Assembly (NCBI GenBank): GCA_001692895.1
Contig: KV748205.1
Location: 992,001 to 1,056,000 of the forward strand
Direction of reading: 5' to 3'
Source: Cenococcum geophilum 1.58
Taxonomy: Eukaryota; Ascomycota; Dothideomycetes; Gloniales; Gloniaceae
DNA length: 64,000 nt
Shown here: positions 11,310 to 24,342 of the stretch, in pieces
Layout of the letters: each line of letters starts with the position of its first letter
Numbering within the stretch: position 1 is the first letter of the stretch
The notes under the pieces: model-generated
Told to the model about the DNA's origin: nothing
The model's input: the letters and a program-made list of their open reading frames with translations, nothing else
Databases searched by the model: none
Program-made: the position numbers and the translations under genes

Positions 11310-14236
11310 GTCCCCCTACGTCTTAGCCTATAATAGGCAGTAACACCTCTAGATATATAATATTAGCAGTTATACTATCCCCGTTCTGCGGCAGTAATAG
11401 CAAAAGCCTATATATATCTGTTACTCTTAATAGTGTAATATATAGCTGCCTATACGTAAAGACTAGTATATATAAATCAACCCTAATAAAGTTAAAAGAC
11501 TGCCCCTATAACTTGTTTACCGTTATAGCAAAGCATAGCCAGATTAGAAACTGCCTTCTACTAATAATAAATGGCAGTTTTCCCTCTATAGAGGTAAGCT
11601 TAATATAAGGGATTAGCCATAGCTGCCCATAAAAGCTACCGCTAAGTATTTAAGCTTTAATATAGCGGCGGCCTAGGCGCGTAATAACTATACAGGTGCC
11701 GTTATAGAGCCCTTACTTAGGGTAGAGGTTCCGTAAAAGGATTATAGGCGCGCCTACCTTTAGGGAAAGCTTTAATAGAGGCAAGTTACTAGAGTTAAAT
11801 ATATACAGGAGCTTTGCTAGCGGCAGTTCTATATAACCCTCTTCTCCTTTATTTTGCTCTATAGAGTTTATAAAATAAAATATACTTAGGGAGCTGTAGA
11901 GCCGCGTAAGGATAGCCTTGTTAATATTAGCCGTAGTATTGTTATAAATAGTTAGAATAGCGTAATCGCGGAAGGTATTAGAAGTAGTATATACCCGTAT
12001 AAGCAGTTATAGAGGGTATATATAGCCGTAAAAGGATTCCTAGGACTAGAACAGGGCTATATTAGGTGGGATACTAATACTACTAGCTAGGGCTAGATTA
12101 CAGGATAAGGCTTATACCTAAGCTGCGAACTACTAATTTATCTCGCCTTAGCGGACACGTATATTTAACCGTAGGGTTAGTATATAGAAGGTAGGCTAGA
12201 GAAACGACCGCTATAGGTAGGCACCTATAATAGCTACGCGGTTCCCCCGTGGGACAATAGGTAATATCTAAGTAAAGTCGCTGCCTAAGATAGTAGGGAG
12301 TCTACTAAAGGTAGAGTTATTAGAATGGACGTCTATAAATATACAGTGCACGGCTTTAAAGTAGTAGCGGTACTATATTAGCACCTTATCCTAAATAAGC
12401 AAAGAGGTACAGCGTAAAAGCTTAGTAAGATTTAACCTTTTAGAGATATTACAAGTAGACTCTTTATGTAGATTAATAGGTATCTAAAAACGGGAGTAGG
12501 CGGTATAGCCGCCGGGTTGTAGAAGGGCCGTAATATCAGAAGAAGCTATATAAAGAATAATCTTACTACGCAAGCGGTAGTAGTAGTAAAGGTAGTAATA
12601 GAGAAACGTTTTACTAGTGCCTATAGGGCCCTAGAGAAAGAAGCGGGCCGTTTACAGATCCGTATCTATAGCGGCAATAATAGTATTAAAGCATACTGCC
12701 TAATTGGCATTTAGCTGCTAGCGTAGCTTAGTAAACTAGCGTTCTTCCTCTATACGGTTATATTATAGTAACTCGTCTATAAGAAGCGGGTTACTTCCCT
12801 CTGTAATAATACCCTACTAATGCTAAAACTAGGGTAGGCTATAGTCCGTAAGCGTTTTCTGCTAATTGGTAAGTATCTAATAAATAAGGTATAGGCCGTA
12901 ATCAAAATAGGCGTTATTGTCCTCGCTAACTATAGAAGGAGCATTATATTGGCGGGCCAGAAAGTAAGGTAGATTATTATAGATAGAATATTTAAAGCGG
13001 TCCTATAAAAGCAACTAGCTCTATAATAGGGCCGTAAAGTAAAGTAGTAACAAATAAGGAGCGTAGCTAGGCGCCAACAGCAAAAACGGCGGCCTTTATT
13101 AAGTAATTAATCCACTTATAATTATTCTCTAGTAGGCTTAGGGCTACGTAGGCGGCCTAGAAGGTTAAATAGGCTATACTAGCAATAGTATAGAGGTCTT
13201 TAAAGGAGGTAGGGCCGGGAATAGACGTTAGTAGTAGCCGTAAATAGAACCTTTTACCTATAATAGGGCTGCAGTAATATATACGGCCTATTACGGTGCC
13301 TTACTAGTAAGGACGCTACTCCCGCTGCTTTATATAAAAGATATACCGCTTAGGGAAGTTTTAATATAGCTAGTTACGGTTATTAGTATACTCCGCATTA
13401 TATTTAAAGAAGGCCGTTAGTATAGAGTAGGAGAGCTTAAGGTGCTACTAAATATCCTTAGTAGACTAGTCTAGCTAAAAGTATACGGGCTGCTTGCCTA
13501 AAAGGTATACCGTAAGCTAAATTATAGGGGGGAACTCCTTATAAATGGGAAACTTAAATAGCCGCTAGATAGCCTTAGATGGGCCAATATAATGGCCCTG
13601 TAAATACTAGCTTACCTTATCGCCGTCCATAAGCCGCAAAGTAGTATGGTCGCTCCCCTTATATATATACTTATAGATATACTTAACGGACTTTACAAAG
13701 GCGTAGACCTTAATATTTATATACGTATAATACTTTATAGTTAGATATAAAGAGTACGGAATAATTTAGTAATTATCTATTTTAAATATAGCCCCCCCTA
13801 ATAAGCGAATAGACTATAACCGCAAATTATTATAACGGCGGTATTTTAGATAGCCGTCCTTATATATAACAGTAGTAGGGTTAAAAGGCTTAGGGTACTA
13901 CTTTAAGTAGGTTAATAAAAGGCCTAGCCCTAGCGCAACTATATAGGGAGCCCGCGGATTTTAGGAGCCGTAAGGGCCGTAAACTAATATTAATTTTATA
14001 ATCTTAGTAAGATAACTAGTAGGATTGTTCTTTAGCTATAGAAGCTTGGCGGATATAAAACGGTTAATAATAGCTAGGTTTAGTAGCCTATTGTAATTAT
14101 ATAGATATAGAAAGAGTAACAGGTATAAATAGGGTAGGCCCTATTTTTAGTACTTAATAGTCTAAATAGAGCCGCGGTACTAACTAAAGATCTACTTCCG
14201 TTTTAGGTTATAAAAGAGGTAGGTAAGCTTTATATA
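11310..14236 (-). mobile_element. Helitron copy 2, Pif1-like helicase, truncated at its Rep end
   Basis: Minus-strand Helitron helicase. The ATPase part lies on the right (LLQPGGYTAYSRF near 12500 and LPLVDSLLS near 12270). The C-terminal helicase part is at about 11330-11830 and contains LKVGAPIILLRNLYPK and GLYNGTCIVITRLGRRYI, typical of Pif1/Helitron helicases, then the C-terminal FAITVNK region. Bases 12490-14236 repeat 1-1740. Homology to copy 1 stops abruptly at 14236, inside the Rep domain, where gypsy A begins. I did not find the missing Rep half on the far side of gypsy A. RIP stops throughout; not functional. Confidence 0.8.
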
Positions 14237-14237
14237 T

Positions 14238-14437
14238 ATTACAGGACGGGGGCAGTGGCTATAAAGCGTATGTATTTAAGGAGTCTATAAGACGTTACGC
14301 GATTAATCGTAAGGGTCGAGGGCGTAAGGAGGTGATATACCTACGCGTAGCTAATATAAGCTATACGCGAGGTGTATATAAGAGCACGGGGCTCTCCTAT
14401 AGAGGCCCCTATGGTAGGGTTCTATAATACTACCCCC
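14238..14437 (-). repeat. Probable 3' LTR of gypsy A
   Basis: On the minus strand a purine tract (AGAGGGGGGG) is followed by TAGTATTATAGAACCC and about 200 bases ending at the Helitron junction. This fits a polypurine tract followed by an LTR whose TG has become TA by RIP. No matching 5' LTR was found at the right end, so the call is provisional. Confidence 0.45.
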
Positions 14438-14594
14438 CCTCTTATAGAAGCGGAGCTCTAGTGACGCTGTGGTTACTATATATATATAAAAGGGACACTT
14501 AAGGTATAGAAAAGAAGAAAAGGGGGGTATCGCTAAAGGCTTAAAATAACGTTATATAATAGGGCTTAGCATCTAAAAATCCGACCAATTAGAT

Positions 14595-14617
14595 AACTTT
14601 AACTGCTAGTTAAAGTT
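14595..14617. other. Perfect hairpin downstream of the gypsy A pol frame
   Basis: Arms AACTTTAACT and AGTTAAAGTT around a GCT loop. The same site, preceded by the same CCAATTAGAT, occurs at 42098-42120 in gypsy E2, with arms AACTTTAACC and GGTTAAAGTT. It lies between the end of the chromodomain and the 3' LTR in both elements. Confidence 0.6.
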
Positions 14618-16744
14618 CCTAGACATTTTAACAATATTCTAGTTACGTAATTATACTTTACCGCAATCTAACGGTAATCTAATAGTAATTTGCCCTTACG
14701 TGGCAATATATAATGGTTTAACTCTATAAGGGCTCCTATAGAGGATTAGGTATAAAGTCTTTACTTAGGCCTAGTTTCTATAGGTTCGCGTAGTAAAAGT
14801 CGCTAATTAAATTCTTTGCATTTTTAAAGTCTTCCTATAGTTACCATTCTGGCTAATTTCTATCGAATCCTGTATATATAGCTCTGTAGTAGAGCCGTTA
14901 TCCTCTACCTTTGCTAAAGTATTTAGAGTTAATAATTCGTTTAACGGTTCACTCCTTATAGTTCTTGTCTTCGTTCTTATCTTAGATTAATACTAGTAGG
15001 GGTTTAGGCTATATCTGCCCTAGTAAGAGGTTAGGCTAATAGAGGTGTAGTAGCTATAGGTAAAATATGGGCCATATCCCGCGGGTAGCTAGGGTAGGTA
15101 GGAGTTCTAGCTTATATACGGTTCCCCTATTAATAACTTATTTAATTAAATAAGGGCTAAGGTTCTTATAATTAAGTAACTTTATAGGCCTCTATATAGA
15201 GATATTATATATATTTAGCTATACCTAGTCGCCAACACGCATCTCTGGCGGTGGCGTTTTATAATAGTTGGCGAAGTAGGCCTACTTTACTTAAGCCCAG
15301 GCTATTTCTCCCTTATAGTAGTTAAGTAGGTTTTTTATACGGTCTATATACTAGTTAGTAAGTAGTATTTTAAGGCGTTTTCTATATAGCAGTTTCTTAT
15401 TAATAGGTTCTAGTAGCTCTATACCGGATTAGGGGTAATAACCCTTATTTGCGAAGAATGGGGTAAGTCCTATAGTGGTTAAGACGTAGTTATTCGCTGT
15501 AAATTTACTTAGTAGGAGGTAATCTACCTAGTTACCTTAACTATAGGCGACTACCTATTATAGGTACGCTTTTATACTAGTATTAGCGTTTTCCGGTTAC
15601 CTAGTAGTTTTATAATAAAAGAATATAGATATCTTAACGGAGATACTAAGGCGTTAGCGGATTCGTCTTTATATATTAAAGTTAAATTATATACCTTAGT
15701 CGGACGTAATTAAGTTAGGTAACCTATATAGTCAGTAGACTTTATAAAGGAAGGCGTTAGTAACGTTGCTAACGGCTACGCCTTTAGTTAGGACATAGTG
15801 GCGCTCTTTTATAAGTCGGTATATTATTATAAGGATATTCTTATAGGTACGGCCGTGTCGTTTATAGAGTAGTAGGTTAATAATAAAATCTATAGCGATA
15901 TCTGCCTATTGTTATATAGGTACTAGTAGAGGGTATAGTAGTCCTTAGTACTTTATATTAAAGGCCTTAGTACGCTTATAACTATAGCAGACGCCTATAA
16001 AGCGTTTAACTAAGTCTATTATTTTTGGCCAGAAGTAGTATTAGCTAAGAAGCTTGTAGGTTCCTTCTCTACCTAGGTAGCCGCTTAATTAGAGGTCATA
16101 GGCTATTTGGATTAGTTACTGTTATAGATTTTCTAAGTTAGGGATAAATAGGCGGCCTCTATAATAGAGCCTATTCTCTTTTACTTTTAAGGCTGCTATA
16201 TTAATTTAGCCTAAGCTTTAGAGGTTAGTAGGCAGCGTACAGGCGCTGGCAGTCTTTGCGATAATAAGTTAATATAGTAATAGGTCGATAGAGGCGTTAT
16301 ATACTATAGTAATAAGCTTATTAATTTTAGGAGGTAACTCTAGTTCTGTGGTATAAAGCTAGGGTATAGTTGGCTCTATTATAGGTAGTATGCCTAGGGC
16401 TAAATTTCGTGCTTTTAGGATTGTTTATTATTAGAACTAATTATAGGAGTTATTTTTAGACTAAAGAAGGTCTTACAAGCGGCATATTAGGCTATTAGGT
16501 TTAGTACCTTATACTCCTAATCTATATGCGATTTTAAAGTTAAAACTAGAGAGGAACTTATTCTAATATGCTTGGCGTTAGTTTAGCTACTTTATGGTTA
16601 TAAAGTACTTAAGGTTACAATAGTCTATAAGGACTTTAGTTAGCTAGTTAGGCTCTACTAAGGAAAGTTCTAGTTAAAATTCTTTAAACGCTTATATAAT
16701 TATAAGGAGTTCTTTATTATAGATCTTATAGTTATACCCTTATA

Positions 16745-18584
16745 ACGTAATCCACCCCCAAGCTGGCCATACCCCTAAGCTGGCCACCCACCCCACTTCC
16801 AAGGCTAAATAACACGAATTACACAATAACGAACAATTGTATTGTATATAACTATATACTAGCTAGTTGCCTACCGTTTAGGACACGTACGTGCATTATA
16901 TTCTGTTGATTTGCACATACTATACCTTAGTTTTACACGTTGCCGTGGCCCAGCCGCTGCCTCTGCTGCCCCCTCTGCTGCCCCCTCCTAGGTAGCAGAT
17001 GCACGAGAGGCCCCTTCTGCGCCTAATAGCACCCCTCCCCTAGCTATATAGGTGCGCTTCTATGCCCTCTTCCTTTTTTAGCGCCGGTTTTCCATCTATA
17101 GCTTCTTATTTTCGCTTATAAGTAGTATAGTGCTTAATATCGCTATTTTGCACCCCTTTATAAGCTAGCTAAGGGCCTATTCTATTGGACTTAATAGGCT
17201 ATGCATACGGCGCTTAAGATAGCGCTTTAGAAAGACTATTTACTGCTGTAATTTAGCAATATTAAATAGTGTTTTAGCTACCTAAAATATATTTAATGGT
17301 GGACGGGACAGTGGTGTCTAATATTCGGCATATAGCTATACTAGTACGCGATTAGGGTTATATAGAATAAGGCCAGTGGCTATAAATCCTGCCTATATAT
17401 TATTTTAATATAGTGCCGTTTGCCTAGCCTATATATACAGCGGTAAGAATTTATGTTTATTAATATAATTAACGCCGCTAGCCATTATTTGTTTAACGCC
17501 GCGTCTATAGGCTTACTTTAGCGCTAAGAAACAGCCTATATCTAGCGGCTATAATAAATATAATAAATGCGCTAGTATGCAGAGGACGACTATCTAATAA
17601 TCTATGTAGAATTAATTAAATTCGGGGTTAATGTGGTTACTGTGGCTATTTAGTATAAGTAGCTAATGCGTGCTAACTATGTGATCCTTTATTTACTTAT
17701 AGAATACCTTAGCAAGCTAGGTAAGGCCTATTTTATTTATTATCTATCTATTTTTACTAATACTAATTAACCAGTTATGTGAAATAATATTATATTAAGT
17801 AGCCTAGTATATTACGGCCTTAAAAATAATAAGTAGTAGAATTATATCCCCTAACGCGTTAATGCACTTAATAATTATAACCCACTCTTAATTGCCTAGC
17901 TGTATTATTTAAGGCCAGCCAGCCCTATTAGTTCCTATAATAACTCTTATAGTTATAATAACGCCTATCTAAAAGCTAGTTTTATTAAAATTCTAGGTAT
18001 CTTTATTAAGAATACTATATTAGATCTTTATATCTTAAACGTGCTTAAACTAGGCGCGAATAAGTATAGGATCTTCGCACTTAGCACGCTAGTAGTTATA
18101 CTTGCGATTAAATTGTAACTTTAGGCTATTATAGCGGTTAATATATTTCTATGCCCAATTCTTATTAATAGGTTATAGAGTAGCTAGCAACGCGTTTTAG
18201 GTAGCTAGAATAGAACCTATCTACTCTACGGTTGCAATCTAGGGCGGTATACCGCGTTAATCTATTAATAGAATCCACTACTTAAGAGCCTCTTCTTGTA
18301 TGGGTGTAAGGAGTTAATTTTTAGGTATAGAATTACGTTTTAATTTAATGCCTTTAATATATAGTTAGGCGGTACTTCGGGGCATATTGTAGGTAGTAGT
18401 AGCTACTCGGAAACTTGGAATTTGGCCCTACTTATGCGCCTAGATAGCTAGATTAATTCTGCCCTCTCGAAAAAGGGCTTCTTGTTGTTGTAGTGTAGCC
18501 ATTAAGGCAGTAGCTAAGTAACGCGTCGCGGTTTGGGTGGGGTGGCTAGCTTGGGGGTATGGCCAGCTTAGGGGTGGATTACGT
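16745..18584 (-). mobile_element. Fot1/pogo-like DNA transposon in gypsy A RNase H
   Basis: 1840-bp element with inverted ends of about 45 bp beginning ACGTAATCCACCCC and containing a doubled CCCC(C/T)AAGCTGGCCA unit. It is flanked by TATA on both sides, consistent with a TA duplication; a TA duplication also restores the host frame ([12 protein letters not shown]). The minus-strand transposase C-terminus is clear: LLQPLDVGCFLALKRAY, FIATGLIPYNPNRVL and ALSQLIKGCKIA match the Tc1/mariner-pogo DDE family. Many TAG/TAA stops make it inactive. Confidence 0.9.
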
Positions 18585-18776
18585 TATATCTTACCTATAA
18601 AGAGTATTATTTCTAGCTTAATAGCAATACAGAGAGTCTCTCCTTCTATATCTTGCCCTAGTTATAGCTAAAAGAGGTCTATAACTAAGTCTTTTCTTTT
18701 TTTAAATTATTAGTATAGTTATCGCCCTACTTATTTTTCTAATAGAATCTACCTCTAGAGTTTTCTTTTAACTTTT

Positions 18777-20673
18777 TAGAGTGTTCCTATAAAGGTGCCA
18801 AATAGGTATTAGGTTAGCCCTAAAAGTCTTTTCCATTATTTATGGTTCCTAACTTTAACCCTTCTAAAGTTTTTTTTTAAAAACGGCTTCTTTAAAGGTT
18901 AGGTCTGCCCTATATTACTACTAAAGTACCCACGCTTTTAATAACCCCTTAGCTTTTTACCAGAAGAGGTCTAGTTCCTTACTATATCTTTAGCGTTTAA
19001 AACTGCTCGTTTAAAATCTGTATATATAGTAATCCGCAATAGGGCTCCTACGCGCTTTATTTTATTATAAATTACTAGCTTAATTCTAGCCTAGATAAAC
19101 CTAATCTTCTCCTTCTTATAGATGCTACTATCCTTATTTTTAAAGGGCTCTAGATTTATCTATTAAGTATAAGTTTCTATAAAGCTTATAAACTAGTAGA
19201 AGTTATAGCGGTTAAGCTATATCTCATTTTAAAATAGCTTTATATTATTATATTATATAATATACGGATCTTAAGTCTATTTCTTTAAAAAGGTTTACAG
19301 CTATAGCTATATAATAATTTGCTCTTTATTAAGCTAATTAAGTATAATCTAGTTTAGTAATTGGTCTTTAATCTTACTAATAATCCAGTATATACGCTCT
19401 TCAGTATTATCTTATATTATTAGCATTTTAAAGAAGTTGTCTACCTTATAAACCTAATTATCTAACTACTAGGCGTTAGGTTTATAGTGGAGTTCTAAAC
19501 TACTAGAGGCCTTAGCTAGTTAGTCTATATCCTTTTTCTATTTATAGCATAAATAACTCTCTAAGTCTTCCACACCTTTTTAGGTAGGTACTAGGTAGCT
19601 CCTAAAAAGCCCTTAACCTTAACTAGGTTATAAAAAAATTTACCTAGCTTAAATTAAACCCTACTAGATTTAGATTTGCCCTTAAAGGGTTCTAATATAT
19701 TTATTAGTAGCTTTCTCCCGTATAGCTTCTAAGAGCCTTATAACAGCTTCCTAATATCCGTCTTAAAGGAGATTAGTATAGGGCTCTTAACCTTCCAAAC
19801 TTGGGCCTAGGGAGGCTCCTACTATAGAGGTAGTATTAGTACTAGTAGCTAGTATAGGCCTCCCAATAAGGCTCGGGTCTTAAGTTAGTAATTAGCTTAG
19901 ATTACCTAAAGAGGTAGACCTACTTAGCTTGTAAGCAGTCTATATACCGCTACTATATTAATTATAGGCTAGTAGCCTTCCGGAAGGGTTCTAATTAGTT
20001 CCCTAGTTAGATACGTTAATATATTCCTCTAGCATTTTTAGCTTAAAAGAAGATCTTAAAGTTACCTCTAGCGCTTAATCTTTTAATTAGCCTAGGTAGG
20101 GCTAAAGGGGTTCTAGCTACTTTTTAGTAGTATTATAACCGTTATAGAGGGTATTTGTATTTTCCTTAGCGTTACTAGTAACTGTAAGTGTATAAGAGTC
20201 TTCGAGCTCCTAGAGTATCTGAGTATTAGGGCTTATTTAGCCGTCTTACCCAGAGGGTTATATTGTTATAATCTCTCGCTATTAAAGGGACCTTCCTGCC
20301 TTTGCGTGACGGCTTTCTATAAAGTATCCGTAGAGTTTTTATTTAGGTCGTCATAAGATTTTAAGGGAGAATAGTAGTTATAAACAAAAGATATAAACAA
20401 ACAATCTGGTCCTTAAAGCCGACTACCCTTTTAAAAAAGAGTAGGAAGGATTTAAATATAAGGGGATCTTATAGACAGGGGGCTATAAGGACACAATTGT
20501 GGAATAGGATAGATTAGTAAGAGAGACAAATCCTTAAAAAGGTAAAGCCTTTAGGATTGTGGAGACTATATACTACAGGTATATGCCTTTAGCACGTAAC
20601 TGGTGACTATCTAAGGGGCGTCCGGGGGTTATCTTAAGGGCAACCTAAGGTGACCGCAATAATATCCCTTACA
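18777..20673 (-). mobile_element. Element B: 1.9-kb gag-bearing retroelement with 5-bp duplication
   Basis: Flanked by CTTTT on both sides (18772-18776 and 20674-20678). On the minus strand it starts TGTAAGGGATATTATTGCGG and ends GGAACACTCTA, like LTR termini TG...CA with CA changed to TA. It encodes a gag-like frame (NTEERIYWIISKIKDQLLN; YTDFKRAVLNAKDIVRN). I see no protease, RT or integrase, and the two ends do not resemble each other as LTRs. Removing it leaves the gypsy A frame intact (TNLLK then VKRKL). Best read as a non-autonomous or internally deleted LTR element. Confidence 0.65.
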
Positions 20674-23450
20674 CTTTTAGTAAATTAGTAATTAGGAGTA
20701 CTACTTATATATAGCAAGCAATAAACCTTTAGTAAAAGTTTAACGTGCCTAAGAAAACCTATACTTCTCTAAATATTATAGGGTAAGGCTATTTTCTAAT
20801 AGCGTCTACCTGGCTTTTCTCTATTAATACTCTGTTAACGCTAATAATAAAGTCTAGAAAATTAATGCTAGTAGTATAGAATAAGTAATTACTTAGTTTT
20901 ACGTAGGGCTTATATTCCCATAGTTTTTTTAGTACTATTTATATATAGCACGTATATACTTCGTAGTTATTAGAGTAGACTATAATATTAGTAAGGTAGA
21001 CTATATATATCGTATCTAATAGGCCTAATATTGCCTTATTAATATAAGCCTAAAATATTACTAGTACGTTAGTAAGCCTAAATAGTACTATTAGGTACTT
21101 AAAGTAGCCGTACTATATTTAGAATACCGTTTTTTATTTATTACCGGCTTTAATCCGGATTTAATGGTATATGTCTTTTAGACCTAACTTTATAAATATC
21201 TTTACGCCTAATAGTCTATTAATAGGCTCCCCTATTAAGGGTAATAGGTAGCAGTTCTTTATAGTAATCTTATTTAGTACCTAATAGTTAATACATAAAT
21301 ATAGGCCCTGTTCTTCTTAAGTATAAATAAAATTAGTACTCTTGCTAGGCTTATAGAAGGCTAAATATATTCTTTTTAGAGGTTATTTACTAGATACTAA
21401 TGTAATATCGCTAACTTATTTTCTAATAGGTTATATAGTAGTCCAAAAGAAGGTACCTTATCCCCTATATCTATTATATATTTAACCAATATAGGGTTAA
21501 GTAAAGTTTCTGCAGCTTCTTTACTAAAAACCTCTACTAAATCCATATATTCCTATAGGATTTCTAGTTTAATTACGCATAGCTAGATATCTAAAAGTAA
21601 ATACCCTATATCCTTATTCTTGGGGTTAAAAGTAGCATATATAGTATACGCCCACTCTTCTTCTTATATATAGTCTATAAAAGTCTCTAAATCTTTAACT
21701 ATAATGCGTAGTTAAGACTTTTGGTATTAATATAAGGCAGAAGGCTAATTTATATCTAAATTAACTTATTGAAGCTCTTAAAATAAGACTATACCCCTTA
21801 ATTTCTATAGCGCAGAAGCGTATCTTCTACATATTCTATAGATTATTACGGTCCTAGCTAGCTACGGGAAAAGTCTACTCTCTATAGTACGGAATTTAGT
21901 GGCCTTTAATACTTTAAATGGTGCGCACCTATAAGCCGCTAAGGTCTAAATCCAATTCTTTTACTAATAATTAAGAGATAAACCCTATAGTTACGCCGCT
22001 GTCCATAAGGTAGTCTTATATTACCTATTTATTATTAACTTAAAGGGAGATAGGAATAACTATACGGCAGCTTACTCCCTCCTTCTCTTACTAGCTTAGT
22101 ATAAGGGAGTAAAGATCTACTAGGCTCCTCTTTTCCTAATTAAGCCAACTCTTACTTCTTTTACTAGTAGAAGCACTTTATATAACCCTTTTTACTATAG
22201 TTATAATAGACGCGTAACTTATTTAGATTAGGTTTCTGCCTATTATTATTTTAGAGTTAACTAGTATTACTCTAGGGCTATAAAGCCTACTTATATTATT
22301 CTTTTATAGAGCAGTTAGGTTAAAATATGCCACTATTTTTAAAGCTAGATCTAGTCCTATACTCTTTATTATTGGTATCTTATTCCTTTCACTTACCTAA
22401 ATAGTCTCTTTTAGCATTCTTAATCCGAGTAGCTTTAGAGATAAGCTTTTTTTAAAAGGTAGGAATTTCGCCCTTCTATATAGCCTATTAAATCTTAGGT
22501 TATAACTTAGTAAGTAGCTAGTAAAGTTATATAGCATTATCCTATAGGTCTAAGCAGGGTATATTATCTTCTAGTTCTTCTAAGTAGTTTATAAACTAGA
22601 CTATACTCTAGCCTTTTTACTGTTTAGCGTTGTAGTATTACTAGTTATAATCTATCCCTTAATTAGTAAGGCCTTAGACCTAATTAACTAACCAGGACTT
22701 AAGTTTGCTAAATTTAAAAGGTATAGTAAGTTTCTTCTTATAGCGTATCCATAAACTCTTAATGGTGCTACGTAGAAAGGTAGAAGCAATTAGTGTCTAA
22801 TTATACTTATTAAAGTAACGTTTTACATCTAGCTAAAACTTAGTTTTATATTAACGGATAAAACAATTATAGTTCTGGAGACTATTACTATTATACTTAT
22901 TAGGTTCCTTTATACGGAATTTAGGTTTTTTTAACATTATAGCGTAGCATAATGTTACCTCTTTAAGTCCACTTCGTGTTTAGGGTGTCTATACTTCTCC
23001 CTATTATTCTTATAATTGTTCTTAGTAGTTTTAATATACTTATCTTAATCGTATCTCTAACTCCCTTATTTTTTATAGGGTCTTATATAGTGACCGCTCT
23101 AATAACTCCCTAGCAGTAATCGTTTTTAAAGGTCTTATAAGGTTAGACGGACTAGCTATAGCTTCCTTATAGGAAGAGGGGATGCGCTCCTCTAGGGAGA
23201 CTCCGTTAGCCTCTTAGGGTAAGGGCGCTATTTTAGGAGATATAGGAGTATAGCCCGTTATCGTTAATTAATAGTCGTACGTTCCTTCTCTAACGGATTA
23301 TAAGAGATTAGAATTATAAGAGGCTAGCTTAACTAGAATGTATAATTATCTAATTAGTAGTATAGAATAAGAGTTATAAGAAAGTAGAAGGCGAGTTAAA
23401 GGTAGAACAAGTTATATATATTAAAGGGCAATATAAGGAGAAGTATAAAT

Positions 23451-24342
23451 CAGAGATGCACATAACTATTAGATTAGTTATATAAGTTATGATTATTATA
23501 TAATCTAACTAATCATAATTATAATCAACCCTTGTGATTATGATAATTAATATAATCACCCGCGGTAAGAACGCGTAGGAACAGAATATAGTAATAAAGC
23601 TTTAGTGTTAAGAGAGCTGCTTCTTAATTCTCCTCATGATGATCAGCGCTGACTAGAAAGCGCCAAGCCTATACTTTTACATACAAAAAACGTCCGTGCG
23701 GGCTTTTAGAAAAAGTTGGTGTACACACGCCGACGCATATCCCCTTTTTAATCACCATCCGCCTGTATTTTTACACCCATATACTACCATGTCTTCCTTA
23801 CAACGCACATTTGCGCAAGCCTCTACCTAAAAGCAACTTAACGCGCAGAGTACCCACGCCTCTTACAAATGGCCACTGATATCCTCTCTATACCAGCTAT
23901 GTCAGCTAAAGCAGAACGCGTCTTCTCTAGCGCTTGGCGAACAATATCATGGGAGCGATCAAGGCCTGGAGCAAGAGTGGTAGAGCGATCAGGTGTTTGG
24001 AAAGCTGGCTTCAGCAGGTCATTAAGTTAGGAGGCTTCGCGACCGTAAATGTAGCCGTCAAAGTTATCAACCTTGAAGGATCTATTGATAAAACGACGAT
24101 CTGCAATACGGGCAGGAGCACGGAGCAAGCAGGAAGCAAATGAGGCAGTAGATTTAATAAGAGAATGAAGTAGTAAGGGCGACTTATAGAGCCTCTCTCA
24201 AGCCCTAATTAATCTAATCCTAATTAGGAAATTAGTACATAACTAATATAATCAATATAATCAATCATAATCAGATGGGGTGATTATATAATAATCAAAA
24301 TCTATAGGCTGATTACGATTACGTTGATTATGTGCAACCCTG
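23451..24342 (+). mobile_element. hAT transposon deletion derivative, 8-bp duplication GTATAAAT
   Basis: 892-bp element with short inverted ends (CAGAGATGCACATAA and, on the opposite strand, CAGGGTTGCACATAA). GTATAAAT occurs directly on both sides (23443-23450 and 24343-24350); an 8-bp duplication and CAG-type ends are hAT hallmarks. It is less RIP-mutated than the gypsy sequence it entered. It holds only the two ends of a transposase gene, so it could move only if supplied with transposase from elsewhere. Confidence 0.92.
23789..24143 (+). pseudogene. Remnant hAT transposase (N-terminal stub plus C-terminal dimerisation motif)
   Basis: A possible start at 23789 gives MSSLQRTFAQAST and then a TAA stop. 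The C-terminal hAT dimerisation motif follows in another frame: DILSIPAMSAKAERVFSS (about 23878-23931), continuing AWRTISWERSR. A second frame shift leads to AIRCLESWLQ near 23980, the usual family ending. The catalytic core is absent. The pattern fits an internal deletion followed by small indels; no functional product is expected. Confidence 0.8.

Larger units (their letters stand above)
14438..23442 (-). mobile_element. Gypsy A: chromodomain Ty3/gypsy retrotransposon, interrupted twice
   Basis: Minus-strand polyprotein reading right to left. Gag lies at about 22900-22100, with a zinc knuckle read as YYNYSKKGYIKCFY near 22180. The reverse transcriptase, with LYLCINYQVLNKITIKNCY-like sequence, is at 21310-20680; its YLDD site reads YLTN. 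RNase H (YKIYNKELL) is at 18770-18590 and 16740-16400. The integrase is at about 15900-15200. The C-terminal chromodomain (PEW.L.EDFKNAKNLI) is at about 14850-14740. Element B (18777-20673) and a pogo element (16745-18584) interrupt RT/RNase H; removing both with one copy of each target duplication keeps one continuous frame from TNLLK through YKIYNKELL. Stops are TAG/TAA. Right boundary approximate. Confidence 0.8.
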
